DNA of 64,000 nucleotides, from positions 1-64,000 of the forward strand of contig JASAND010017888.1 of the NCBI GenBank assembly GCA_030248195.1. Direction: 5' to 3'. Shown here one piece after another: positions 38,010-50,000 of this stretch. The notes under the pieces were generated by a model, which ran no database searches, was not told where the DNA came from, and saw only the letters and a list, made by a program, of their open reading frames with translations. Made by a program: the position numbers and the translations under genes. Within the stretch, counting starts at the first letter, position 1. Every line of letters starts with the position of its first letter. The stretch comes from Trissonchulus latispiculum (taxonomy: Eukaryota; Nematoda; Enoplea; Enoplida; Ironidae).

Positions 38010-41000
38010 TATAAATATTTACTGTGTTTCAGCAACCGCACCAGCCTCCTTTGTGGAAACTATTAAGCCTCAAACAGTAAAGGCTGGAAAAGATGCGTCA
38101 TTTGAGTGCAAAATATACGGAAAACCTGAGCCAGAAGTCAAATGGTATGTCAATTGCCTGAGGTTTATTGCTAACATTTGAGTTTGCTGTTTATTGGTCG
38201 TTCAGGTCTTATCATTGAGGTGTTGACAGCAGTTACATCTGAGTTCCGGATTTTCCAATAAATTTGAAAGTCTCGAATCTGAAAGTCTCAAATCTGAAAG
38301 TCTCAAATCTGAAAGTTGGATTTTAGCCTTTCTAAGGCCCTATTTCTTTAAAGATTAAAATGGTTGAATTAAACTGATTAAACGGATCAAAATTAACTTG
38401 TTTAATTCGACCGCTTTTAATCAGCGGATTAGACGAGTTAACTTTAATCCGCCATTAAAGAAACAGCTACTTCAAAATTTTCGTCCGCCAACTTTTATTT
38501 CTTTAATACACGTAGCTGCACGAGGATTAAATACTAGTTGAAAATGCAGGTTGAGGATTCATCGTTAATAATCAAATTAATCTTTAAAGAAACATCGATT
38601 AAGCAGGTCAGATTAAAACTAATTCGTTGATTTTTAATCCGAGGTGTGAATAATGAAACAGGATTAGATTAAAACTTTAATCTTAGTGCATTAGAGAAAT
38701 AAGATTTAATAATAAATTTAATCCGTTTAAGTCGTTTAACTCGTTGGATTAGATATTAATCCGTTTGATAAGAGGTGCTATTTCTTTAATGTGGATTAAT
38801 TTTAATCTAATCAATTTAATCTTTAATAAAATAGGGACTATGACTAGGTGCTTCACAATAAATTCACCTATATTCGGGTTTTTTGAGCAAAAAAGGACAA
38901 ATAATTGTTAAATCCAAGAGGTTTCTTAATTTACCTTCCAAATCCATAGTCACCATTCCATGCACACCTATTTATCTATTTATCTACTTATGCAAATATT
39001 ACTTATCTATTAAATATGCTTATGCTAATTATGTATTACTTATGCTTTGCCATATATTGTTAAAGCAGTGTACTTTACAGTTTGTTGCATAAACCAATTA
39101 TATTTGTACATCAAATCATAACTGAAAGGCCGTTGTTGTATGTTTTAAGGTTTAAAAATGGCACCGAGTTGGTTCACTCTTCCAAGTTTGGCATTTTCTT
39201 AACAAATCGCACTGCAATTTTGACCGTAAGCTCTTGTGCAGAAGATGACGTTGGGAACTATGAAGTCGTTGTGTCCAACGAATACGGTCATATGCGGTCC
39301 TCAGCAAAACTGGTTGTACAGGGTGAGCCAAATTCTTGTAGGTATTTAAATTATAACGATTGTACTTATTACACAGCTGTTGATTTCACTGGCCGAAACA
39401 ACAAATGATAACAACAAAACGAAGGATAAGCAGAACAGAAATTTTTAAGTTCAGGAATTGGACACAGGCACAGACCACAGACCGCCAATATAGTTTCTCT
39501 GCCATTGCGTAGAGACAGGCTGAAAAAAATAATAATTTGTTCAATCACTAATGCCAGCACATATCCGCTATGTTGTAGTTGTTGTTGTTGTTTTGTTTTT
39601 CTTGCCGGCATTCACAAATAGATACTGCCAGTGTGTCCTTCTTTTTTAGCAATTCCTAAAGTCTCCGTTCCGCGTGACAACTATGATATCATAGCTAGAC
39701 GATCCGATACGGTCAAACTGGTTTCAATTTTTTCTGGTATTCCGGAACCTGACTGTCAGTGGACTAAAAATGGCACACTGATCGGCGAAGACGAGCACAT
39801 CACAATTTCTGATGGTGACATGCAATCAACCATGACGATAAGAAACTGCCAATTTGATGATTCTGCATCATATGAATTTACTGCTACAAACGAAGTTGGA
39901 GAGGACACAGCCGTGTTCACTGTAAAAGTGATAGGTCAGTTGTAGAAACGCTTGTTACTGTACTTACAGACAATACAAAATGTATGAAAATCTGTGTTAA
40001 ACATTTTTTCCATAACATTCTGCTTTTTCAGAATCTTCTCGACGTTATTAGCTATTGTGCTTTTTGAGAGTTAGAGATTTTAATGTTAGAACAAACCTTT
40101 TGTGCAAAATCCATAAAACCTTACTTCTGTTACTGTTTGGTCTACTATGTGGATTCTAAAGATAGATATAAAAATTTAGGGATTGTAATGAGAAAGGTCT
40201 GTGGATGCCATACCATTTTTCTAACACATTTTGCTCAGAGTTAGCCAGCATGTAGCTGGATTTTTAACACTTTGTTTAACACTAACGTTTGTTGTTGTTT
40301 TAAATGAGGATTATTATGACAATTGCTTATATCGTTAAGTTTTCGTGTTTTGTTACAATTTTATTGTCAGATCCTGTCTTCTGTGTGTACTAACGCAACT
40401 GACAATCGCTGATTCGTCCTTGCTTGCTTACATGTTAGCAAACTCAGAAAACTTTTTTCCGAAAGTAAAACTTCATTAGTGCTAAATCCTTTAAGAACAA
40501 ACCGCTGGAGACATTGCTCTCTGTTTGAACATTTCAAATGGCAATTAGGCACCGCTTTCGATATAAGAAAACATCTTTAACGGAAAATGAGGCTCTACTT
40601 TTGTACAAGGTTATTATAACAAAACAAATTGCAGATGTCCCAGCATCTCCCGAAGGACCACTGCAAATCACGAACACTGGCAATGAAACAGTGCTACTGG
40701 AGTGGTGTTCAAGTCCTAGAAACGGGGGATCAGCTGTTAGTCGATACATAGTCGAGAAACGTCGAGAAGGCATGTCCTCATTTATACCGTTCGAAACCGT
40801 ACTGCCTGGCAGCACAACCGAAGGTGCTCCAATGAAATTGATGGTGAGAAATTTGGTAGAAGGTGAACGCTACCAATTCCGCGTGGTGGCTGAAAATCGA
40901 GTTGGACCCAGTATGCCACTTCAAACTGAAGCTAGTGTTTTGATCAAAAGCCCATTTGGTATGCAAATCAGCTTTATTTCCTAACAACAGCATTATTTTG

Positions 41001-44000
41001 TTACTAATTATGTCGTTTATTGCTTGCGTTTTTATTTTTCTTGGATTATTTTTGTTAGCTGATGTTAATATTTTAAAATGTGTTCGTTTGCCCAACTAGT
41101 CATTTCTAAACCGTCTCCGATACCATGTGGCCATTAATACATACTGAAGCATGTCACCATTTACTTTTGAATATACTGACACCTTTTGTACTTTAAATTT
41201 TGACAATGTAGATCACGTTTTAGATAAACCAGATTCCCCCAGTGGACCATTAGAAGTATTAAGCGTTAACAGCGTATCTGCCACTGTTCGGTGGAAACAT
41301 CCCTTGCGAAACGGTGGTTGTGCCATTGAACGATACCTTATTGAACGCCGGGACACTCGAAAGGATGTTTGGATTAGTGCCGGAACTGTAAACGCCGATA
41401 CCACGGCTTTTACAGTAGAAAAACTGCGACCCGGAAATTCCTACTATATACGTGTTGCAGCTGAAAATCAGGAAGGTGTTGGAGGCTATATCGTTTCCGA
41501 GAAAGTCACACCTGAAATAACAATAGGTAAAGCCTAGGTTTCAATGCTACAGATAGTCTTAGGGCATATTTCAAGAAAATATAGAAATATAGTGAAAAGA
41601 AATGTCACACACCACCCACCAAAGGCAGACGTAAACATGTTGAACTGGTTTAATTTTGCGGAATGGGCTACGAGTTGGACTACAATATATGGTGTTATAG
41701 GTAACTTAGAGTTGTTGGCCGGCCGAGGAAAACCCGGCCGGCCGGGTCAGAAGCAGCCGGCCGGCCGGCAGGCCGGTCTTCAGAAAAGGACATTACTTGA
41801 TTTTATCTGTTATACATAACCAGGAGTAACTGTATGTATCAATTAATGCTAAATATTATGCAAAATACACGAAAAATAGGGCAAAACTGGTAACGGCCGG
41901 CCTTTTTTGACCGGCCGGCCAGCCGGCCTGTTTGACCCGTCCGGCCGGCCGGCCGGTTTGCATCACCCGGCCGGCCGGCCGGCCGGGTTCACAAGCTCGA
42001 GTCAAAATACCGGCCGGGCAACAACACTAAGGTAACTATTATTAAATCCATATAAGAGAATATGCTGCCTTAGATCTCAAAAGGTGGTATACTGAATACA
42101 CAAGAGACAATTTTGTAAAATTATACCCAAATTTTGTAACAGTGCATTTCAAAATTATTAGGCGTTATGATTCCTTTTGTCCTTCACTACAGCCTCAGAA
42201 AGCTGCTGACCTATAGCATTTTTGTGCATGGGGATGTTCGCCTTTTTTTGTTTTCTGCGAGCTGCTGAAAACCGGAGTCTTGCATTTTCTTGTGAGCATA
42301 ACTGCACCTTAACGCTATTGTTGTGCGCACCTAATTGCTAAATTGCTTAAGTACACGCAAGAGCTGCGCGACATACACGATGCATGCTAGCATAAAAGAC
42401 GGCGAGGTACTCGACTGTGCTCAAATTTTGCCCACAAATGCCTCCTAATACTATATACATAGTTGCGAAGTTTGGAAGGTTTTGACAGCAGCAGGAAGAA
42501 TTAGACATGGTAAGCATATTGCTTGACATAAACTATGACTACATGAAATGTATTATGGTTTTAGCTACTTGCCGATTTTGAGTAGTTTTTCAGTCAGTCG
42601 CGTAAATAAGCAGGCGGTAAAAATTCAGTACAATGCTTAAGTTACCTACGCTTGGCAAGTATTTAATATGGTATCCTGTATACACTGGAGGACTCTCGAG
42701 GGTTAGGCTCTAAACAGCGATCGGTCACCTCAGGCAATGCGCACACACAAAATTGCAGATCACGTGTTACATATCAATGTTTCGTGTGAACTCCGAAAGT
42801 TTGAAATCAGCGTAAGAAACTAGTCTCAATGTCCGTGGACGTGGCTCAGTGGTAGAGCGTTCTACGGCAGATATAAAACTCGGAGGTTCGATCTCCGTCC
42901 TGGACACACTTTTCTTCACATCCTTCACATCCTGATTCCAATCTTTCATACTTGGCGACCCTACCGTGGCTCTACCGCTCTGAGGAGATAACGTCGCTTG
43001 TGGTGCCTGGGAATGGTGAAATTGCAGATCCTTGAGATAGTTGGTTTGGACTGATGGTGGTCCCTGTTGCGCTAAGGGTTAATATATGGTTAATATGGTT
43101 CTTGTGATTTGATGAAAATGCTCCCGACTTTGAAGCATAATGAAGTAAATATGGCCTCACGTTAGCAGGAGATCGAGGTGCCGCCCTTAGACCACATTGT
43201 AAATTGGATTTGCGTGCTTGTTGATATTAGAAAGGTTGCAATTGCTATTAGGAAGGCTGCAATTAGGACCGAAGGGTTGAAATTAGGATTGAAAGACTAG
43301 CTCTAAAAGGTTGAAATTAGGAGTGAAGGATGTGGTGAAAAATATCCTGGGCGGGGATCGAACCACCGAGCTTTGGAGCGGAGTAGAACGCTCTACCACT
43401 GAGCTACGTCCCCGGGCGTTGAGACTAGATTATTACGCTGATTTCAACCTTTCGGAGTGAAAATGAAACATTGACATAACACTTGCTTATCTCAGAATGC
43501 CCGGGTTTATAGCGTACAGTCAGTCATAACAAGGAGCTGTTGCTAAAGTTTAACTAGCTTGATTTAAATTTCAGTTCAACTCTAAACCCCCGTTCATGTT
43601 GTTTCTAAATACCAATTTGCAATTATTTTTATTTATGATTTTTAAATAGCTTGCACGATTTATATGTTTACTAAACTGATCTCTATTAACCAATAATACT
43701 ACCATAGTTTGGCACCTTGGATACCAATTAATGTGGAATATATATTTCCTTCGCTTATTGGAGAAGTAAGGTTTAGTATGACCGTAGTATTGCCGCTTTT
43801 CGAATTTCGTTTGTTAAGGTTGCCAACGACAAATAAAAAATACTCCTGTGTCGGACCTGGTTTCGGCGATTTGATGTTATGAGTAACTACTGCAGCTCTA
43901 TAATTTTACCGGTATTAATGGAATCAGCAATCTTTATGACTAACAAAACCTTACAAACCATCACCTTCTTTCAGCAAAATGCTAAAACAATAATAAATAC

Positions 44001-47000
44001 AATCAATTAACTAACGGAAAAGCAAAACAGAATTGTAATTTTGAACGCCAAGACCGAACACGGAAAATCTGGCATCGTTACATCTTACAATGCTTATAGG
44101 TTTCTAACAATCATTGACTTTCAAACTAATTGCATTTCAACTATGAAGTACAAAAACAGATTGTGTTATAGATGTGCCCGGAATTCCCGAAGGACCCCTG
44201 GAAGTGGACGCAGTCGGATGCACTGCAACGTTAACATGGAGACCGCCCGCAAGTGATGGCAATTCAGATATCACTGGATACCGTATCGAATACATGGACG
44301 AAGAAGATGCAGCTTGGACAGAGATATGTCACGTTAAACCCCTCATTACCAAATACAATGTGACAAATTTGATTGAAAATCACTGGTATTGGTTCCGTGT
44401 TTTTGCAAAGAACAGTGCCGGCGAATCCGAAGAACCTCTACAGAGCACAGAGGCTATCCTCACGCTACCAAGGAAAAGTAATTTTCTTTTATTAATATCT
44501 GTGACCATGCACAGTGTCCGATTCTGCGGGTCTAGACTTCGATGAGGGTCTACCCCTGAAAACATTTGAAATTTTAAAGGGGGTCTACCCCAAAACTAGC
44601 AACTATTTCAAAATGTTTCACAGTTTTTAGCCAAAATTTTGGGATGTGCAGATTTTTTTGCTATTTTTAAGAACGTTTGGAGACAAAATCGCTAAAATTT
44701 GGAAAAGTCGCAGAGGAGTCTTCCTTTTTCCCTTCTGGACAATAGGGTCTGCCTTTTTCGCTGAAGGTGTCTGCCCTTTTTGCCGGCTTGCGGGGTCTGC
44801 ATCCACCATTGTCCTAGGTTTGTGACTAAATGGATTGAGTATACTTAATATGGATTTTTTAAGCACAAACATTTAGTAAACATAATGTAATCACATCTAA
44901 ATTCGCAAGAAAAACCTTCTGGCTTATAGTCACGGTTTCTAAACTCTTATGTCAGTGCTGCAAGTACAATAATGACCGTTTGTTGGTTAAAACTATAAAA
45001 CTATACTACTTGAAACTGTCGTTTTCATAATTAAAATGCTATAACCAAAAGTTTATATAGATATTAGATAGTAAGACACTCAGAACTGCTTAGGCCCACA
45101 ATACACATGAAGCATTAAAGGCGAAATCTCATGTGGATTCTCAGCATGTAAACATGCCACGCTGACATTTCACAGAAATATGCATTTTTGACAAATCAAA
45201 TACAATAAATTAAGGGGGGGGGGGCTACTAAAGGTTTGCCCCGACTTTGTCCGATTGGCCTACGTTTTGGCGAGGATATAGATATACATGGTGTGGTCAT
45301 AAAAATATCGGGTACTGAGAGGCGAGAGCTGCCTTCCAGCAATGTGCAGCCGTCGCGTTTATGTGCCCGACTCCCCCCTCCCCTTTTTCACATCTACCTA
45401 CATAATTAATTAAAAATCTCTTCTGGCTGCAAGACCGTAGCTTCAAGATTGCCATTTGCCAATATGATTTGGTACAAGTGCCCCTACTTGCAGAAAAATA
45501 CTAGACATCTGTATCTTATCTGCTCTAAGGGAATTACTCTTCAAAGTTGAAGTTTCGGTACAAATTTAAAAATTTTTGGCTAACGAAAGAAAAATTTTAT
45601 TATTGGTGCGAGCTATAAGGATGTAATTTGGCACATACAAAGGTCCTATAGGAGTACTCATTTGTGTCAAATGGCAGGAAATGTTTAATGTCAACTTTAA
45701 TCTTTACAAATTGCCAAAAACGCCTTTTGGGCAATAATGGTACCCCAGAAATCGAAAAAATCAAATTTTCGAAATTAAAATTTGTTTGAGATATTTGAAC
45801 TCAGCGTGGTCGAAAACACTTATTTTTTTCATTTCATTAATGAAGTTTTGCGACTTCTAAGGCTGCAGAAAGCCTTTACACAGGATTCGACTGACTGAAA
45901 ATGGCGGTTTCGGCAATTTTTGGAGATTAAAGTTGACATAAAAATTTGTTCACGCGGCAGAATTTCTTGCCATTTGGCACAAATGAGTACTCCTACAGGG
46001 CCTCCTACTATGCCAAATTACAGCCTTATAGCTCACACCAGTAATAAAATTTTTCTTTCGGTAGCTAAAATTTTTTAATTTTTTGCCGAAACTTCAACTT
46101 TGAAGAGTAATTCCCTTAGAAGCAGATAAGATACAGACATATATAGCATTTTTCTGCAGATATTGACACACGCGCCAAATTATATTGGCAAATGGCAGCT
46201 TTGAAGCTTGGGCCTAGCCTAGCAGTCAATAGAAATTTTTAATTAATTATGTTGGTAGCTGTGAAAAAGGGAGGTCTGGCACATAAACTCGACGGCTGCA
46301 CATGGCTGCAAAGCAGCTAAGATCTCAGCACCCGAAATTTGTTCACCACAACCATGCTCTACCTGTATCTTCGTCAAAAAGTAGTCCAATCGAACAAAGT
46401 CGGGGCAAGTCAATTTGAGTAGTCCCCCTTAAGCAAAGAATGTCGTTCTGCAATAAAGCTACATGGCTAGCTGTTTTTAACCGTATATTTTACAGCTTTT
46501 TCATAAATCTGACAATAATGATAGGTATTTTGAAAAATTGGTGCAATCCCTTACATTTACGATTACAGTCCACCTTGTTACCAGATGTTTGAGAGTTTCC
46601 CGGAAGAGTACTAGACATTTGTACGGAATTAAAAGAACCAGTTCTCTGCGACAGAGTGATTTAAAATTATAGCCGTATGATTTTTCTACCTCAAGTTATA
46701 CTGTCTAATCTGTCGGAAACACTTATTTCCGCGAAATCTCAGCATGGCATGTTTATACGATGAGAACCAAGCCTCTCGAGATTTCGGCCTTAATGTTTCG
46801 AATATGCTTAATACATCAGGAAGCACTAAGTGTGCTGTTCTTCCTATTATAAGCTCTTGCTATTACTGATGTTTTTGCTTTCGACAAATGAACTAATAAT
46901 TGTCGGATAGGTTTTTATTCATCTAATTTGCCATTTTAGCTACGCCAGAACCTCCTCAGGGCCCCCTGGAGGTATCTCAAAAGACGGGAACTGCACTTAC

Positions 47001-50000
47001 AGTTTCCTGGAGCCCAAGTCCAGATGATGGAGGCGCGCCCCTGGAAGGGTATACGGTCGCCATAAAGCCCGTTAAAAAGACCATGTGGCTTGAAGCGGCA
47101 AATGTGACTGCAGACATCAATGAAGCCAAGATCTCCGATCTTGAAATGGGCACCTATTATGTCATCAGGGTAATGGCCAAAAATGAAATGGGAACTTCTG
47201 AGCCTTTGGAACTGATGGAACCTGTTTTGGCTGAACGCCCCCCGGGTAATTGAAATTTGGTATTTTTGCCAATTACTTTTAGAATTGGAGGCCGAGATTA
47301 TAAAAACATAATTTTGATAATATAAAACAGGTCGACGTAATGATAAAGCAACGTAATCGTTGGCTTCGCTACCCGAACTGATATGGAGATTTATGGGCAT
47401 AGTAAAAATGACAACTTCGTGATGTTTGCGTGATTTTGAAATACTGTTTTTGAAGTTGAATTAATTTTGAAAATTCAAATTCAAGCAATCTCTAGTTTAT
47501 TCAGTTTTAAGTGAACCAAAGTAGAGCAATTTACCTAACCTGACTTAGAAAACAATGATATCGATATGCTATAATGTATGCTCAGTTAAGTTAAAAAGAA
47601 AGTTCATGCTGTTTGAAGAAGTCGTTATTACAAGGCGAGTAAGCCCAGAAAATGTTACTAGATGCTGATTTCGCAATTAGATTCTTATCGAATCTGATCA
47701 AATTAATTTATGTGTGCATAAATTCTTACTTTTCCCGATATTTTAAAAGTCAGCCCAGATTGTTTGCCCACAGTGGCTTATGCTTAGAGTCTAATTTACT
47801 TTCGGAGCTCAAATTTCTTTTATAGCAATTACCACGGCGCCAAGTCCGCCCCAGTTGCCGTTGAAAGTTGTCAGCCAAGTCAGCAATACTGTTACTCTTT
47901 CATGGGGTCCTCCAGAGGACGACGGCGGGTCACCCATCACAGGCTACGTCATGTGGAAGAGAGACTTGGCAGTAAAAACTTGGGAAAAACTGGAAAAAAT
48001 ACCTGGTATGTTTATTAATTAATTTATCTATCTATTTATTTATTAATTTATCCTGTTCCAGTGTTGCAATTTTCGTATACTTAGCTAATTAGCTTTACAT
48101 ATCACATTTGGATTAATTACTTCGTACCTAACTTTGTAAGCAAAAGGTTTCTTCCATAAGGCTTTGTAGACTCGTCAGTAACAAGCTGCACAATGAATAT
48201 CTATCCGCTGCTATCAGCTACACAAACATCTAACATTGCAAAACCTGTTGAAATCCAGTTGAAATGTACTCCAGCAACCAACAGCTTTAGCAAATCTTTA
48301 AATTACACAAAGTAAAGGCTGTTTATATTGGAGCCTTTTAGCAACCTTAAACGCTGGAGATTTTTGGTTTTAGAATTTGTCCATGAATACACTGTTACAA
48401 AGTTGAAAGAAAATACCAGATACCAGTTCCGTGTTGCTGCTGAAAATGAAGTTGGAGTCAGCGAGCCAATCCAAACCAAAGAAATTGTAACCATCAAGCG
48501 TCCTCCGAGTAAGCATACGTCAGACTGATTGAATATTAAAAATGAAACATAATAATAATAAATTTCTTTTTAAGTATTTGCTTGGGTTCACAACCAAGCG
48601 AAGCGTGTTGCATGGCATAAATCGGTACTCCTGCATTAACACCAACTTAAAGGTAACATTGCTTAAACTTGTCCACACAGCATCTCTGGATTCACTTGAC
48701 GTCGTCTGTCAGTTTTCTGTTATCTTTGCTTTACCCCTTATTAAATTATATGATCATCAAAGAGTATATATACATTTATTACATTGATCGTCCTCAGTAA
48801 TAAACATAAAATAGTTAGCTTTTTCAGCTAAGTAATAATCAAATCTGGTATATAGCTGTCGCAAAACATCGTACACAATTTAAAGTCCGTATCCAAAGCA
48901 TTGCTGCAGCAGTCAGCGACAATAAGTTAACAGAAATTAATTACTTAACATGGCTGCGGTCATCAATTACCTAGATAAGATTACATAGTAATGGAATGCT
49001 TTAACGCGTGTGATTCTTGTTATTAGGCAAGCCTGGTAAGCCTGATAAACCAAAGGTCATTAAAGCTACCGAAGACATTGTAACTTTGGAATGGGAGATG
49101 CCGGAATATGAAGGCGAGACACCAGTCACAAGCTTTGTGGTGGAAAAAAGAGAAGTTGATTCAGTAAAGGGATGGATTCAAGCTTCAAAGTCGGACTTGA
49201 CGGAAACCAGTTGCGAGGTCCTTGGACTAACCAAAGGCGCAACATACCAGTTTCGAGTTTCAGCTGAAAATGACTGCGGCATCGGTGATCCCAGTGAACC
49301 ATCTGATCCTGTAAAATGCGATGCCCGTGCAGGTGATTTAGATCTTCGTAACAAGAGAAACTATAATTTGTTCGGCTACTCATATCTTTATTTTTCCAAA
49401 ATGAAACAACAGTAACTACCTTAAAAACAAACAGTTCCATTTGAAAATCTTCCATCCTAAATTGTCTCTTATTGAGAAAGTTTTCTTTTATCAAAATATT
49501 GCTCCCAATTTCATGTTTGTTCACACTTAATGCATGTTAACATTTCTGTGTTTTAGGATATGAAGCCCCAGAATTTTTGGATAAACTGGAAGACGTCACC
49601 GCTACTGAAAGGGCAAAACTGCGTCTACAAGTTAGATACAAAGGCACTCCGGATCCGGATATCAAGTGGTTTTTGAACGACCGGGAAATCTTCGAAGGTC
49701 GGCGGCTTTGGTTTGAAGCCGACAAAAGCTCACATACCTTAGTTATTTCAGAAATGAAAGAGGACTATGAAGGAGAACTAACAGTCCAGGCTACAAATCC
49801 AGGTGGTACTGCCACTCAGAAAATCAAACTGAAGTTGCAAGGTAAAAAATCATGAATTAATTAATAAATTAGACTAATTAATCTAAACAGCGAAAGAAAT
49901 CACTAAGCACTCTAAATAACTGCAGGGATACACGCATAAGCGCTAGCTTGTCAACTGTAAACCTTTGTTGAAGTGTCTGTATCACCTTGAGTAAGATTAA

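Noticed and set aside
41544..41819. 91-codon frame containing GRGKPGRPGQKQPAGRQAG, collagen-like at first sight
   Set aside because: The Gly/Pro/Arg pattern is the translation of the GGCCGG foldback element, not a collagen exon.
42833..42905. A functional tRNA gene
   Set aside because: A and B boxes are present but the acceptor stem and anticodon arm do not pair; the shared flanks with 43305-43490 show it is a SINE head.
46936..47400. 154-codon minus-strand frame
   Set aside because: It is the antisense of the Fn3 exon at 46940-47245, whose + strand frame has clear Fn3 motifs and splice sites.
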